Origin: Fistularia commersonii
Lineage: Eukaryota; Chordata; Actinopteri; Syngnathiformes; Fistulariidae
Direction: 5' to 3'
Assembly: GCA_037954325.1 (NCBI GenBank)
Contig: JBBMNZ010000003.1
Location: 12,444,965 to 12,508,964, forward strand
DNA length: 64,000 nucleotides
Positions 22,013 through 31,569 of this stretch are shown piece by piece. Both the position numbers and the translations under genes were made by a program. Under the pieces are notes generated by a model. The model saw nothing but the letters and a program-made list of their open reading frames with translations. It did no database searches and had not been told where the DNA came from. The first letter of the stretch is position 1; the number at the start of each line of letters is the position of its first letter.

Positions 22013-22143
22013 GTCACGATTCCACAGGTCCCTGGACCAGCGGCACAGTGATCACTGCGGTGATCCTCCATACCTGGAGGCCACGCCGCACCTGAGGGGG
22101 ATTAGGTTAGCCTGAGTATTTAAGGCCGACCCATGGTTTCAGT
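22013..22143 (+). repeat. Sushi-like LTR, truncated
   Basis: Starts TGTCACGATTCCACAGGTCC and matches the first ~130 bases of the LTR at 22494-22700 (minus) at roughly nine positions in ten. It breaks off at the junction with minus-strand gag. Confidence 0.75.
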
Positions 22144-22460
22144 CACCGTCTGGTACTGTAGGGCGTACTCCGCGATGGACCCTTTCCCCTGGCGGAGGTT
22201 GAAAAGTTGGGCCTGAAGGGAGGAATCGCCATCGGGAAGGTTGAAGACTTCTAGGAAGTGCTCCATGAAGCTCTGCGCCATTGCCCGACAAGAGGGAGAT
22301 GATGTAGGCAATCTTGGACTTCTCAGTGGGGAACCGAGTGGGCTGCATCTCAAACATCAGAGAGCATTGCAACAGAAAGCCCTTACAACTTTCTGGGGAG
22401 CCGGAGTAGGTGGCCGGTCTAGCCATCGGGGCAGCATGGATGACCTGATGAGGTGTGGAA
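22143..22460 (-). pseudogene. Sushi-like Gypsy gag N-terminal half
   Basis: Reads ARPATYSGSPESCKGFLLQC, SLMFEMQPTRFPTEKSKIAY, IISLLSG and, after a frameshift, FMEHFLEVFNLPDGD and LFNLRQGKGSIAEYALQYQT. This is the capsid-type gag of Sushi-ichi elements, the group that also gave rise to mammalian RTL/PEG10 genes. It ends by running into the inverted LTR at 22143. Confidence 0.8.
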
Positions 22461-22493
22461 GAGCTTGTGGGCTCTATACCAGGTCCAGTCTTC

Positions 22494-22700
22494 TGTTACG
22501 CTTGGCTCTCAGGAGGACAGACACCGGTACGTTGACTTGCAGGTTTGTTTATTCAAGCATTCAAAACAAGACCGGACGCCGACTGAAACCATGGGTAGGC
22601 CTTAAATACGCTCAGGCTGATAAGCTAATTCCCCTCAGGTGCGGAGGATCACCGCAGTGATCACTGTGCTGCTGGTCCAGGGACCCGTGGAATCGTGACA
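22494..22700 (-). repeat. complete Sushi-like LTR, 5' LTR of the minus-strand gag
   Basis: On the minus strand it starts TGTCACGATTCCACGGGTCC, carries GCGTATTTAAGGCCTACCC (TATA-like) and TTGAATAAACAAACCTGC (polyadenylation signal AATAAA), and ends GAGAGCCAAGCGTAACA. About 207 bases with TG...CA ends. Gag follows about 70 bases downstream. Confidence 0.8.
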
Positions 22701-24125
22701 CCTGTAAACCAGCAGCTGATGCCCAAGGGAAAGAATGAAAGCAACTGATATTACTCATATAATAGATGAATGTATTTTGCTTAATTTTGTTGAAACCATA
22801 ATAATGCTACACCTGCTGTGGATGTGTAGATGATGTGAATGCCCTAACTATTCTCAAGTTTAGATTATAAAAATGTATATGCTTCAGATTTGTATACGTT
22901 TCATACATTTCCATTGGATGAAAATTGCCTTGACATACATTTATACTAAAGAAATTCCCACTTTTTGGAACATGTCTTCTGGTGTAAAGAACTGTTATAC
23001 ACTCATACTTTTTTTTTGACCTATTTAATAGTTACCCATATATGTTAACTTACATGTCTGATAAAGATCTTTCATATGATTTATTGCCACAAGTTAACTT
23101 AGTTTTATGATACACCCATCATGTATCTGCTCTGACTTCCATGTTTTACACACATGTTACAAACAAATGATAAAAAGTCCGAGTCCATCTGTATATTTTC
23201 CATATGAACTGCATTGTGAAATCATGCAAGCAGAAAATACGTGCCCCTAAAGCTGCTGCTGCTGAGAATGACAACAGAAAGATGATGCGGGTAGTAGGCA
23301 ATAACAAACATTCATCAAAAACTCCGAACAGGATGAGGCTATTCATTCTGGAGGCAGGGAAAAGAAATATCATCAATATTTGACATTGTTTTATGGAGAA
23401 GCCACTTGATTTTGTCCCGGGTCCTGTGCGGGTGACCAACAGCGATCAATTACCATTGACAAGATTTGTGTACACAGACAGCCATCACACTTTGTTTCAC
23501 TTGGCCCTGCCTCTGTGAAGTCTCCTCCTCTGAGATCACAAGCCTAGTCCTCAGCGAATCCTCCATCTTCCCTGACTGCTCGGCAGTGTGACTCCCTGCC
23601 TGCCAGAAGAGCCAATATTGGACTAATTACGTAGTGTGGTGGCAACAGGCTGCCTACGGTCTAGGTTTCAGCTGTGACATTGAACAGATTGATTGGAACG
23701 TCTACACATTTCTGACCCTTAAATTTCCCCCATGCATGGAACAACAGCGCCCCACAAATGATACATTTTAACATAGAATTTGACTGACATCAATGTTATA
23801 TTTCCAGTAGTTTTCAAGCACAACATATAAAACAGATGCCATGAGCTAAATTTGACTGCATTATAGAATCCTTAAGGTGCCAGATTTATAATTTTCCTGC
23901 AAAGTTATCAATCAATGAAAACAAATGCTACGAATATTGAAAAATAGAGAGACATGTAATTTACGGAGAAAAAATGTGACTGATTCTTTTGCATTTTTGA
24001 GTTAAGTTGCATTGTCATCAATGCATCAGCCTACATCACACCTACATCAAGGATTTGGAAAAGACTAGAGGAGGGCTGTATTATTTAAGGAATGAAGAAA
24101 AATGGGAGTAGAGTTGAAATGTGAA
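22701..24125. other. non-coding DNA with a conserved-looking island
   Basis: No gene or transposon recognised. 22740-23440 is AT-rich. 23440-23760 is listed separately as a candidate conserved element. Confidence 0.5.
23440..23760. other. candidate conserved non-coding element
   Basis: A repeat-free, moderately GC-rich block containing GGACTAATTACGTAGTGTGG, CAGATTGATTGGAACG, GATCAATTACCATTGACAAG and TTTGTTTCACTTGG. These include homeobox-, PBC- and SOX-like core motifs in dense array. No coding frame passes through it. Best enhancer-like candidate in the window, but on texture alone. Confidence 0.35.
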
Positions 24126-24169
24126 TCTTCTCCTTTTGGCTTTTCCCGTCAGGGGTTGCCACAGTGAAT

Positions 24170-25560
24170 CAACCTTCTCCATCTAACCCTATTCTCTGTT
24201 TCCCCCTCTCTCACACCAACTACCTTCATATCTGCTCTCACTATGTCCATAAATCTTCTCTTTGGTCTTCCTCGAGACCCCCTGCCTGGCAGCTCCAATT
24301 CCAGCATCTGTCAACGAATATATTCACTGTCCCTCCTTTGTACATGGCCTAACCATCTCAATCTGGCTTCTTTGACCTTCTCTCCAAAACATCTAACATG
24401 TGTTATACCTCTGATAGACTCATTCCTGATCACAGTCACTCCGAAAGAGAACCTTAGCATCTTCATCTCTGCAACCTCTGGCTCTGCCTCCTGTCTTTTC
24501 GTCACTGTATCTGTTTCTAGTCCATACAGCATCGCTGGTCTCACTACTGTCTTGTACACCTTTCCTTTCATTCTGGCTGATAGTCTTCTTTCACTTGGTA
24601 CCCCTGACACTTTTCTCCACCTATTCCGGCCTGCTTGAACCTGTCTCATCACCTCTTTTCCACACTCTCCATTGCTCTGGACTGTTGACCAAGTACCTGA
24701 AATCCTCCAACTTCTCGATCTCTACTCCCTATAGCCTCACTGTTCCACCTTGGTTCCTCTCATTCACACACATATACTCTGTCTTGCTGAAACTATCTTT
24801 CATTCCTCTCCTTTCCAGCGTATACCTCCAATTCTCTAGGTTTTCCTCTACCTGTTCTCTGCTCTCACTACATATCACAATGCCATCCACAAACATCATA
24901 GTCCATGGAGATTCCCGTCTAACCCCACCTGTCAGCCTGTCCATCACCACTGCAAACAAGGAGGGGCCCATCCCTGATTGAGTCCCAACTCCACTTTGAA
25001 CTTCTCTGTTACCCCTACACCACACCGCACCGCTGTCTCACAGCTAGCATACATGCCCTGCACCAGTCTAACACACTTCTCTGCCACTCCAGATTTCCTC
25101 ATACAATGCCAGAGCTCTTCTCTTGGCACCCTGTCATATGCTTGTTCTAGGTCTACAAAATCACAATGCAGCCGCCACTGGCCTTCTCTATTAGCATTCT
25201 CAAAGCAAATACTGCATCTGTAGTAGTCTTTCTAGGCATGAAGCCATGCTCACAAACACTGACTTCTGCTCTCAGTCTAGTTTCCACTATTCTTTCCCAT
25301 AACTTCATTGTATGGCTCATCAACTTTATCCCTCTATAGTAGCCGCAATTCTGCACATCCCCTTTATTCTTAAAGATGGGCACCATCGCACTTTGTCTCC
25401 ATTCTTCTGGCATCTTCTCACTCTCTAAGATCCTGTTGAATAATCTAGACAGAAACTCTACCCCTGCCTCTCCTAAACAGTTCCACAACTCCACAGGTAA
25501 ATCATCAGGATCCAGTGTCTTTCCACTCTTCATCCTTTCAATGCTTTCCTCACCTCACTT
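24170..25560 (-). pseudogene. RTE LINE reverse transcriptase and C-terminal domain
   Basis: Minus-strand frames show RT fingers (MKSGKTLDPDDLPVELWNCL, FKNKGDVQNCGYYRGIKLMS, CEHGFMPRKTTTDAVFAL at 25533-25153), then PREELWHCMRKSGVAEKCVR, LVQGMYASCETAVRCGVG (25129-24944). The palm at 25025-24729 has the catalytic motif FADD changed to FVDG. The C-terminus at 24652-24311 and below reads KGKVYKTVVRPAMLYGLET, RNESIRGITHVRCFGEKVKE, ARLRWLGHVQRRDSEYI. The loss of a catalytic Asp and at least four frame changes make it inactive. Confidence 0.88.
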
Positions 25561-25746
25561 TTACTAATCTGTTCGACTTTGTGGTCTATAATAGTCACCT
25601 CCTCTACCCTTGCCTCTCAATCATTTTCCTCATTCATCAGCTCTTCAGAGTACTCTTTCCATCTTTCCATCAGTCTTCTAGCATCTTTCAATACATTGCC
25701 CGGTCTATCCTTAATCACCTAGACTTATTGTACATCCTTTCCATCT

Positions 25747-26828
25747 TTATCTCTGTGTTGCTAACCTGTATAGATCATTCTCTCCTTCCTTACTGTTCAA
25801 CTGGGCAAACAGGTCATCATACGTCCTTGGTTTTGGCTTTGCTACCTCTATCTTTACCTTATTTTGTATCTCCCTGTACTCCTGCCTGTTCTCTTCAGTC
25901 CTCTCAGTATCCGTCTTTATCTTTGCTAACCGCTTTCTCTGTATATACTCCTGCACTTCTTCATTCCACCACCAAGTCTCCTTATCTACTTTCCTTCCAG
26001 ATGACACACCAAGCAGTCTCCTACCTGTCTCCCTGATTACTCCAGCTGTTGCTGTCCAGTCATCTGGAAGCTCTCCCTGACCACCCAAAGCCTTTCTCAA
26101 CTCCTCCCTAAAAACCATACACCACTCCTCCCTTTTCAGCTTCCACCACTTTGTCCTTTGTGCTAACTTTGTTCTCTTGATCTTCCTTGTAACCAGAGTC
26201 ATCCTACAAACCACCATCATATGCTGCCTGGCTACATTCTCATATACAACTACTTTGCAGTCACTGATCTTTTTCAGGTTACCCCATCTGTACAGGATGT
26301 AGCATTCCTTCATTCCCCTACCACCGCGCTTGTAAATTACCCTATGTTCGTGTCTTTCCTGGAAACAATTGTTCACTACAGCCATTTCCACCCTTTTGCA
26401 AAACCTACCACCATCTGCACCATCTGCATTCCTATGGTGTATACCAAATCTGCCCATCACTTCTTCATCCACTATTGTCAAAACCATCACTTCATGTAGG
26501 TCATTACAGCACTTCTCCTTCTCCTCAAACTCCCATCCCACCTGCGGGGCATAGCCGCTAATGATATTGAGCATCACACCGTCAATTTCCAGTTTCAGAC
26601 TCATAAGTCTATTTGACACTTTATCACCTTCAGAACATTCCTAACAAACTCCTCCTTCAGGATAACCCCTACTCCGTTTCTCTTCTTGTCAGTACCATGA
26701 TAGTACATCTTAAAGCCTGCTCTGAAGCTTCCAGTCTTACTACCTTTCCACCTGGTACCCTGGACACAGAGTATGTCCACTTTCCTTCTCTGTATCATTT
26801 TGACCAACCCTGTGCCTTTTTCTTCCAT
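25747..26828 (-). pseudogene. RTE LINE endonuclease and linker
   Basis: Two overlapping frames make up an apurinic-type endonuclease. 26828-26601 holds VDILCVQGTRWKGSKTGSFR, KMYYHGTDKKRNGVGVILKE. 26619-25747 holds LKLEIDGVMLNIISGYAPQV, EVMGRFGIHHRNADG, HRVIYKRGGRG, ISDCKVVVYENVARQH, then the linker (TKWWKLKREE, ETGRRLLGVSSGRK, TWWWNEEVQEYIQRKRLAK, ENRQEYREIQNKVK). This arrangement is the one shared with craniofacial development protein 2, which derives from a BovB/RTE LINE. The normal role is nicking the chromosomal target for target-primed reverse transcription. The LNGHVG catalytic stretch between GYAPQV and EVMGRFG is partly lost. The 290-codon open frame is a remnant, not a host gene. Confidence 0.85.
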
Positions 26829-27190
26829 CGTTCCAATTTTCGAAGTCCCTACTGTCAGTATAGAGTCCGGGGACTCTTGCTTTTCCTATTCTCTCTCTGC
26901 TTCTGAACGCGCCTTCTTCCTCTCCTTCTTTGACCTACAGTAGCCCAGTTTTCATTGGTTCCCTGTCATCGGCCCCGGTCATTGTTAGCCCGGGCCTCGA
27001 CTGATCCGGTTTGATCTGGTTAATATGATTGATTGGCATGTTTTGTTTTGGCAAATGTTTTGGATGCCCTTCCTGACCCAACCCTCTGCATTTATCCGGG
27101 CTTTGGAATGGCTCAGGGAGACACTGGCCCATGCCCCCCCGAGGCTGGCCCGGTAAGACACCAGCCTGTGCCGCCCTGAGGCTGCATTAA

Positions 27191-27429
27191 AGATGTGTAT
27201 GTATGAATGTTTATATATGACCTGACAGTATGGGCACCAAATTTAATTTTGTTTCAACTCTGATTTTGAAATGTGAATAAATAAACTGATATTTTGGTGT
27301 AAGGTCATAAATACACAGACACATACACAAATACATTAATTTTAAAATTAAGTCATTGTAAAGGAAATCTTTCATCTCTCTTAATGCAAATTATGAGACA
27401 CCTAATGCAATTTAATGCAATATATCTGA
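27191..27429. other. short AT-rich spacer
   Basis: AT-rich sequence between two RTE copies; nothing recognised. Confidence 0.45.
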
Positions 27430-27776
27430 TTATTCTTCTTCTCCTTTAGGCTTTTCCTTTTAGGGGTTGCCACAGCAAATCAACCTACTCCATCTAACCC
27501 TATTGTCTGAATCTTCCTCTCTCACACCAACTACCTTCATATCCTCTCACTACGTCCATAAATCTTCTCTTCAGTCTTCCTCGAGACCTCCTGCCTGGCA
27601 GCTCCAATATATTCACTATCCCTCCTTTGTACATGATCGAGCCATCTAGGTCTGGCTTTTCTGACCTTCTCTCCAAAACATCTAGCATGTGTTGTTCCTC
27701 TGATAGACTCATTCCTGATCCTATCCATCCTGGTCACTGGACACTGGCCCGTCCCCCCCGAGGCTGGCTCAGGGAG

Positions 27777-27778
<2 letters not shown>
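27430..27778 (-). mobile_element. short RTE LINE derivative: 3' end joined to a piece of the 5' leader
   Basis: 27430-27740 on the minus strand encodes the extreme RTE C-terminus (MDRIRNESIRGTTHARCFGE, ARPRWLDHVQRRDSEYIGAA, RSRGRLKRRFMDVVRGYE) and the 3' end with GGCAACCCCTAAAAGGAAAA. Directly upstream in its own sense (27741-27778) is leader sequence (GTCTCCCTGAGCCAGCCTCG). About 2.7 kb of RTE is missing between them. A TA repeat follows at 27780. Confidence 0.8.
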
Positions 27779-27779
<1 letters not shown>

Positions 27780-27822
<43 letters not shown>

Positions 27823-27840
27823 GTGTGTGTCTATGTGTGT
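27780..27840. repeat. (TA)n then TG-rich microsatellite
   Basis: About 20 TA units (27780-27819) followed by short TG runs, abutting the RTE leader fragment. Confidence 0.95.
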
Positions 27841-28614
27841 AAAGGGGACCTAAACACCCTAGCCACTCTCACCATCCTATGCAAATGGAGTGATTAACTT
27901 TGACAGAAATTTGAGTGTATAATCCTTGCATCATTTTAAATAGCGCACACAGATGGATTTTAGCACCCAATAATCAGTGAAATAATGAATGACATGCTTT
28001 TTACACTCTAAAAGATTTGTTCGAAGTTTCTAGCTCCACATCCACTAATGCAACACCTTTGACCCACATCAGCTAATCAAAGCAAAGATTTTCACTTATA
28101 AGCTACACATGAAAGCTTAAGTGCTTGTTTTCAGTCAGCTTAAAAAAAAAAAAAACATCTATATGCATGAACCCCCTTTAGCAGAGCTTGGAGTGACCTT
28201 GGCAATTAGCCAGGAAACCATTGGTTTCCTGGTAAAAATAGTGAATTTATTAACTGGCCATCCACTCCAGAACAACTTTGTTTCATTTTGCATGTTCTAA
28301 ATGAACATTTGCACTATGCTTGAGATTTAAAATGTCAGTGATTGAAGTGATGTGGATAAGGAGGAACGCCAAACAAAAAGGCTTGCAGTCTTTTTAGTGC
28401 CCATCGTTGCCACAAGAATTGTTGTGGCTTATTGTAACATCCATACAAAATACCATGGAGTAACAGATTTGGGTCCAACAGATTTTTATCTGTTACAATA
28501 CAGATTTTTAATTGCATTTATTTTTTTCACATTGTTTTCAGGTAGTATAAATTACTATTTAGATAAGTAATAATAATAACAATAATAACAACAACAAAAC
28601 CAATTATAATAATT
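27841..28614. other. non-coding DNA with AAT/AAC-rich end
   Basis: No gene seen. 28565-28612 is an AATAATAAC-type simple repeat. Similar AATAATA sequence lies on the other side of the Gypsy element at 31455, suggesting the element inserted in a simple repeat. Confidence 0.5.
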
Positions 28615-28787
28615 TAACCAATTACATAATGGCGGAGGTGTGGAGGAGTTTGACTCTTTAATTTTGATATACCAACAAACAACTAGAACTTGGATATCCG
28701 GGATTGCTCATATTTACCCAGCTTAACTACACCCCCCAACTTTTAATCCCGCAGGTGAGAGGCCGAATCCTTTCATGTCCTTCCCAC
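28615..28787 (-). repeat. 3' LTR of Gypsy A copy 2, decayed
   Basis: Aligns by eye with 31273-31454 through GCGGAGG, GAGTTTGACTCTTTAATTTT, GGGATTGCTCATATTTACCC, GGTGAGAGGCCGAATCCTTT and TCATGTCC...CCACA. It lacks the terminal ~20 bases at its low-coordinate end and differs at many positions, so the insertion is old. Confidence 0.8.
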
Positions 28788-28799
28788 AGCTCCCACCAC

Positions 28800-29284
28800 G
28801 AACACCCAGAAGGGACTCAGGAAACACAGCTAGTCCCACATGATGAACCTTGGTGCCCTGGCATGCCACACACGCGGCAGCCCACTCCCTTCATTCACTA
28901 CGACCGCCAGGCCAGACAAACCTGGCGCACACAAGTTTCACTGACGCCCTGATCCCCGGCTGTGAGAGCGATTGCATGGAGTCAAAAACCTGACGCTGCC
29001 GAACCTTGGGAACCACTGGTCAGGGCTGGCCAGTAGAGACGTCACAGAGAAGAGCGGGGCAAACGTCCCGCATAGCCACATCTTCCATCACGAGACCCGT
29101 ACCCGACGGCTGCTGGGCCGGGAACATTCATGGTCGGTGGCCATAGCAGCAAAATCAATCCCAACATGCACAGAACACATGAGAGCCTGCAACAGGCAAT
29201 CTGCAACAGGGTTGAACTTCCCAGCTATATTCTTAATGTCTGTAGTGAACTCTGAAATGAGGTGTCTGCTGCTGGCAGGCAGAC
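28800..29284 (-). pseudogene. Gypsy A integrase zinc-binding N-terminus
   Basis: After AGKFNPVADCL (the A-D-x-L-S-R equivalent ending RNase H) the minus strand reads LLCDVSTGQP, MQSLSQPGIRASVKLVCARF, VWPGG and ACVACQGTKVHH. This is the HHCC module with the first His replaced by Gln, and with one stop (SE*REWAA). The catalytic core that should follow is missing, and the 3' LTR starts within about 30 bases. Confidence 0.75.
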
Positions 29285-29690
29285 CACAGCTCAGCCAGTC
29301 TCGAACATGGTGAATATCAACGGCTTGCGATCCACATACGCGGTGAAAAAGCAGCCCTCCAGAAGACAACGGCAATGCCACATAGCCAGGTGAAGGACCA
29401 ACAACTCCCTGTCGAAAACACTGTATTTGTGTTCTCTGTCCCTCAGTTTGCCGCCTAAGAACGCAAGCAACTGCCAGGCATCTGCCACCTACTGTTCAAC
29501 CACAGACCCCATTGCCACGTCAGACGCATCAATCATCAATGCAATCGGAGCCGTGGGCGCAGGATGGGCAAGGAGGGCCGCATTCGCGCTTAGCCCTGTC
29601 AAAAGCCTGAACCTTTTCTGGAGTCCAGTCAACCCTGTCCTTCGCACGTCAGGAACGCAAAGCTTCGTACAGCGACCGAGGAAGGTGGGC
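29285..29690 (-). pseudogene. Gypsy A RNase H
   Basis: Minus strand 29690-29489 reads the entry (APIALMIDASDVAMGSVVEQ; DASD is the first catalytic block). 29488-29291 continues WQLLAFLGGKLRDREHKYSV, FDRELLVLHLAMWHCRCLLE and TAYVDRKPLIF, with the Glu of the DRELL block and the Asp of the VDRKPL block in their expected places. The domain degrades the RNA strand of the RNA/DNA hybrid. It is absent from the copy at 1-2495. Confidence 0.85.
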
Positions 29691-29699
29691 AGCATGAGG

Positions 29700-30240
29700 G
29701 CGGAAAGGGTTGTAAAAATGGACCATGCCCATGAACTCCTGCAGCGCTTTGACTGACGCTAGGCGCGAGAAATCAGTCACTCCCTGCACCTTTGATGGCA
29801 ACAGAACAGCGCCCTGTGATGAAATGTGGTGCCCAAAGAAATCAATCACCGACAGACTAAACTGAGACCCAGCTGGGTTGATAATGAGGCCATGTTCGGC
29901 TAGACAGTGGAAAACCTGAGTTAGGTGCCTTAGGTGGGCATTGGCTGACGAGCTGGCTACCAGAATGTTTTAAATGAAAACAAATGAGAGATTGCGCAGT
30001 ACCGAGTCCATGAGCCGTTGAAAGGTCTGGGTGGCTCCCTTCAACCCAAAGGGCATACGCAGAAATTCGAACAGACCAAACAGGGTGATTAGCGCAGTCT
30101 TGGGCACATCCTCCTCGTGCATGGGTACCTGGTGATAACCACACACCAGGTTGACCTCAGAAAAGATGTCGGCGCCCAACAGCCGCATGCAGAAGTCCTG
30201 GATGTGGGGGAATGTGGGCGTCGTCAGTGATGGAAAATCT
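29700..30240 (-). pseudogene. Gypsy A reverse transcriptase, fingers deleted
   Basis: Minus-strand translation gives TPTFPHIQDFCMRLLGADIF, SEVNLVCGYHQVPMHEEDVP, FEFLRMPFGLKGATQTFQRL, LRNLSFVFI and then a TAA stop where the catalytic motif should be. It continues NILVAS and on to FFGHHISSQGAVLLPSKVQG and LQEFMGMVHFYNPFRP (29850-29650). The second Asp position reads Asn, as in the other family-A copy. No WASPLHMV-type fingers are present. Confidence 0.85.
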
Positions 30241-30329
30241 GCAAACAAGCAATGATAAACATCCTTTGAAACCAAAAGATTGGCGTGCGCACGTGGCCCA
30301 AACCTGCCGTCTTGCAGGGATAGGTGGCA

Positions 30330-30665
30330 AAAGACACTCAATAAGATGGTGGTTTGCAATGTCTACTAACAGGCCGTTGGGGCACAGCAAGTCTGTGCCA
30401 ATAATGGAGGTCGTAATGGCGGCCATCACAAACTTCCACTCAAAATGGCGGCCATCAAAGCAAACCGACAACGACTGTGAACTGAAGGTGTCTATGGCGT
30501 ACCCATTCGTAGAGCTCAACAGCAACAGCATTCTTGCCCGAATGTCTTCCCATGTCGGTGGAAGTAGACTCTTCTGCAACCCAGAGTCAGCCAGGAACCT
30601 TAGCCCGGACCTAGAGTCGCTGGTGAATAACAGCTGGGTGCAACTGCTGGCGCCCACAGCTGCTA
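30330..30665 (-). pseudogene. Gypsy A aspartic protease
   Basis: Within an open minus-strand stretch (30801-30157) lies RSGLRFLADSGLQKSLLPPT with the active-site DSG retained, followed by NGYAIDTFSSQSLSVCFDGR and IIGTDLLCPNGLLVDIANHH. The homologous region in the other copy is at 500-780. It would cleave the polyprotein in the particle. Downstream the frame runs into RT sequence only after a deletion of the RT fingers. Confidence 0.8.
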
Positions 30666-30699
30666 CTGAGTGATGGGTCCGCCGTTTCCTGGCCTCATG

Positions 30700-31272
30700 A
30701 ATGAACAGGGGGAAGCACATCGCCGTGCTCTGCTGCCGAATCACTGGTGGAAAAAACAGATGCCCGTCCAAGCGCCGTCCGCGAGGTCTCCAGCACCACA
30801 CTTTGGGCGACCAATGGCCTTGACGTTAGCAAGATTCGGTTGGTTTCCTCCGCCAAGCTGCAGTAGTCGCTGGCGCCCAAACATCGGGAGATTGCCAGGA
30901 TCACGCATACAGGAGCCGGAAGCTGATGCAGAAAAACATGTTGAAAATGGAACCTGCTGTCTTCGGATCCCAGCTGCGACCACATCTCCTCCATTAGATT
31001 CACAGCAGACCCGTCTCCCAAGCCCAACATGGAAAGCCGCTCCATAGTGGCGCTGTGACGACCAAGAAGTATCTGGCATCCTCTGACAAAACTCCCTGCA
31101 GGTGGAAAATCGCCCCCGTAAGTTGGAACCAAGCGGCGTGGGCGCTCTGCCAAAGCTCCGGCAGCCGGACGCCTGTGTTGATTGGGTCTGTCTGAGCGGG
31201 ATGGAGCACCATAGACGAAGAAGCGTTGTACACTTCATCTGAGTCAGATATGCTCAGTTTGAGGGCCACCAA
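30700..31272 (-). pseudogene. Gypsy A gag remnant
   Basis: Begins just inside the LTR. Minus-strand frames give MVALKLSISDSDEVYNASSS, AAWFQLTGAIFHLQGVLSED, ARYFLVVTAPLW and then LGDGSAVNLMEEMW, FLHQLPAPVCVILAISRCLG. This is a capsid-type gag in which the W-F-x-x-x-x-x-F and D-x-x-K/R-Y/F patterns are recognisable. It is split over at least two frames. The later part matches the first 450 bases of the window. Confidence 0.75.
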
Positions 31273-31454
31273 TGTGGTGTTTCAGTGATTAAATAATTGC
31301 GGAGGCGTAGAGCAGTTTGACTCTTTAATTTTGAAACACCAGGAAACAAATAGATCTTGAACATCTGGGATCGCCCATATATACCCGGCTTTACCACGGC
31401 CCCCAACCTTTAGTCCCATGGGGTGAGAGGCCACACCCTTTCATGTCCGCCACA
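31273..31454 (-). repeat. 5' LTR of Gypsy A copy 2
   Basis: Minus strand begins TGTGGCGGACATGAAAGGG and ends CACTGAAACACCACA, so the ends are TGTGG...CCACA inverted repeats. It has GGGTATATATGGGCG (TATA-like) and AATTAAAGAGTCAAA. 182 bases. The homologous 3' LTR is at 28615-28787. Confidence 0.88.
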
Positions 31455-31569
31455 ATAATAATAATAAAAATTATAATTACAACAAGAAACAGGTGGACAG
31501 GTGTTGAAGTGAATTTAAGTTGATTAAAGACAGAAAGGCCTCAAAAATTAAAACAAAAAAACATCTTAC

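Larger units (their letters stand above)
21442..22700. mobile_element. mosaic of Sushi-like Gypsy fragments in alternating orientation
   Basis: In order: plus-oriented LTR start (21442-21605), minus RT piece (21596-21690), plus integrase/chromodomain end with polypurine tract (21690-22012), plus LTR start (22013-22143), minus gag (22143-22460), complete minus LTR (22494-22700). Both outer ends are LTR 5' ends pointing inward (TGTCACGA... and ...TCGTGACA). The 5 bases outside them nearly match (TCTGT left, CCTGT right), as if the whole mosaic had been integrated as one piece. All coding parts are fragments. Confidence 0.7.
24126..27190 (-). mobile_element. RTE-clade LINE, near full length
   Basis: Read on the minus strand it starts TGCAGCCTCAGGGCGGCAC at ~27187, passes a ~350-base leader, endonuclease, linker, RT and C-terminal domain, and ends GGCAACCCCTGACGGGAAAA followed by GCCAAAAGGAGAAG at ~24126. 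At about 3.06 kb it is the most complete RTE copy here. Bases outside the ends (AAATGTGAAT at 24116-24125; AGATGTGTAT at 27191-27200) agree at 8 of 10 positions, a possible aged target duplication. Coding is broken by frameshifts and stops. Confidence 0.9.
28615..31454 (-). mobile_element. Ty3/Gypsy LTR retrotransposon, family A, with both LTRs
   Basis: Minus-strand element with 5' LTR at 31273-31454, then gag, protease, RT, RNase H and the zinc-binding start of integrase, and a decayed 3' LTR at 28615-28787. It is about 2.84 kb because the RT fingers and the integrase catalytic core are deleted. Autonomous Gypsy elements are usually 4.5-6 kb. It matches the plus-strand copy at 1-2495 throughout shared parts. 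Flanking AAT-rich sequence on both sides obscures any target duplication. Confidence 0.92.

Noticed and set aside
25747..26619. 290-codon open frame as a host craniofacial development protein 2-like gene
   Set aside because: It lies inside a near full-length RTE LINE on the same strand, flanked by the LINE leader, RT and 3' end, and lacks a start in good context. Resemblance reflects the LINE origin of that gene.
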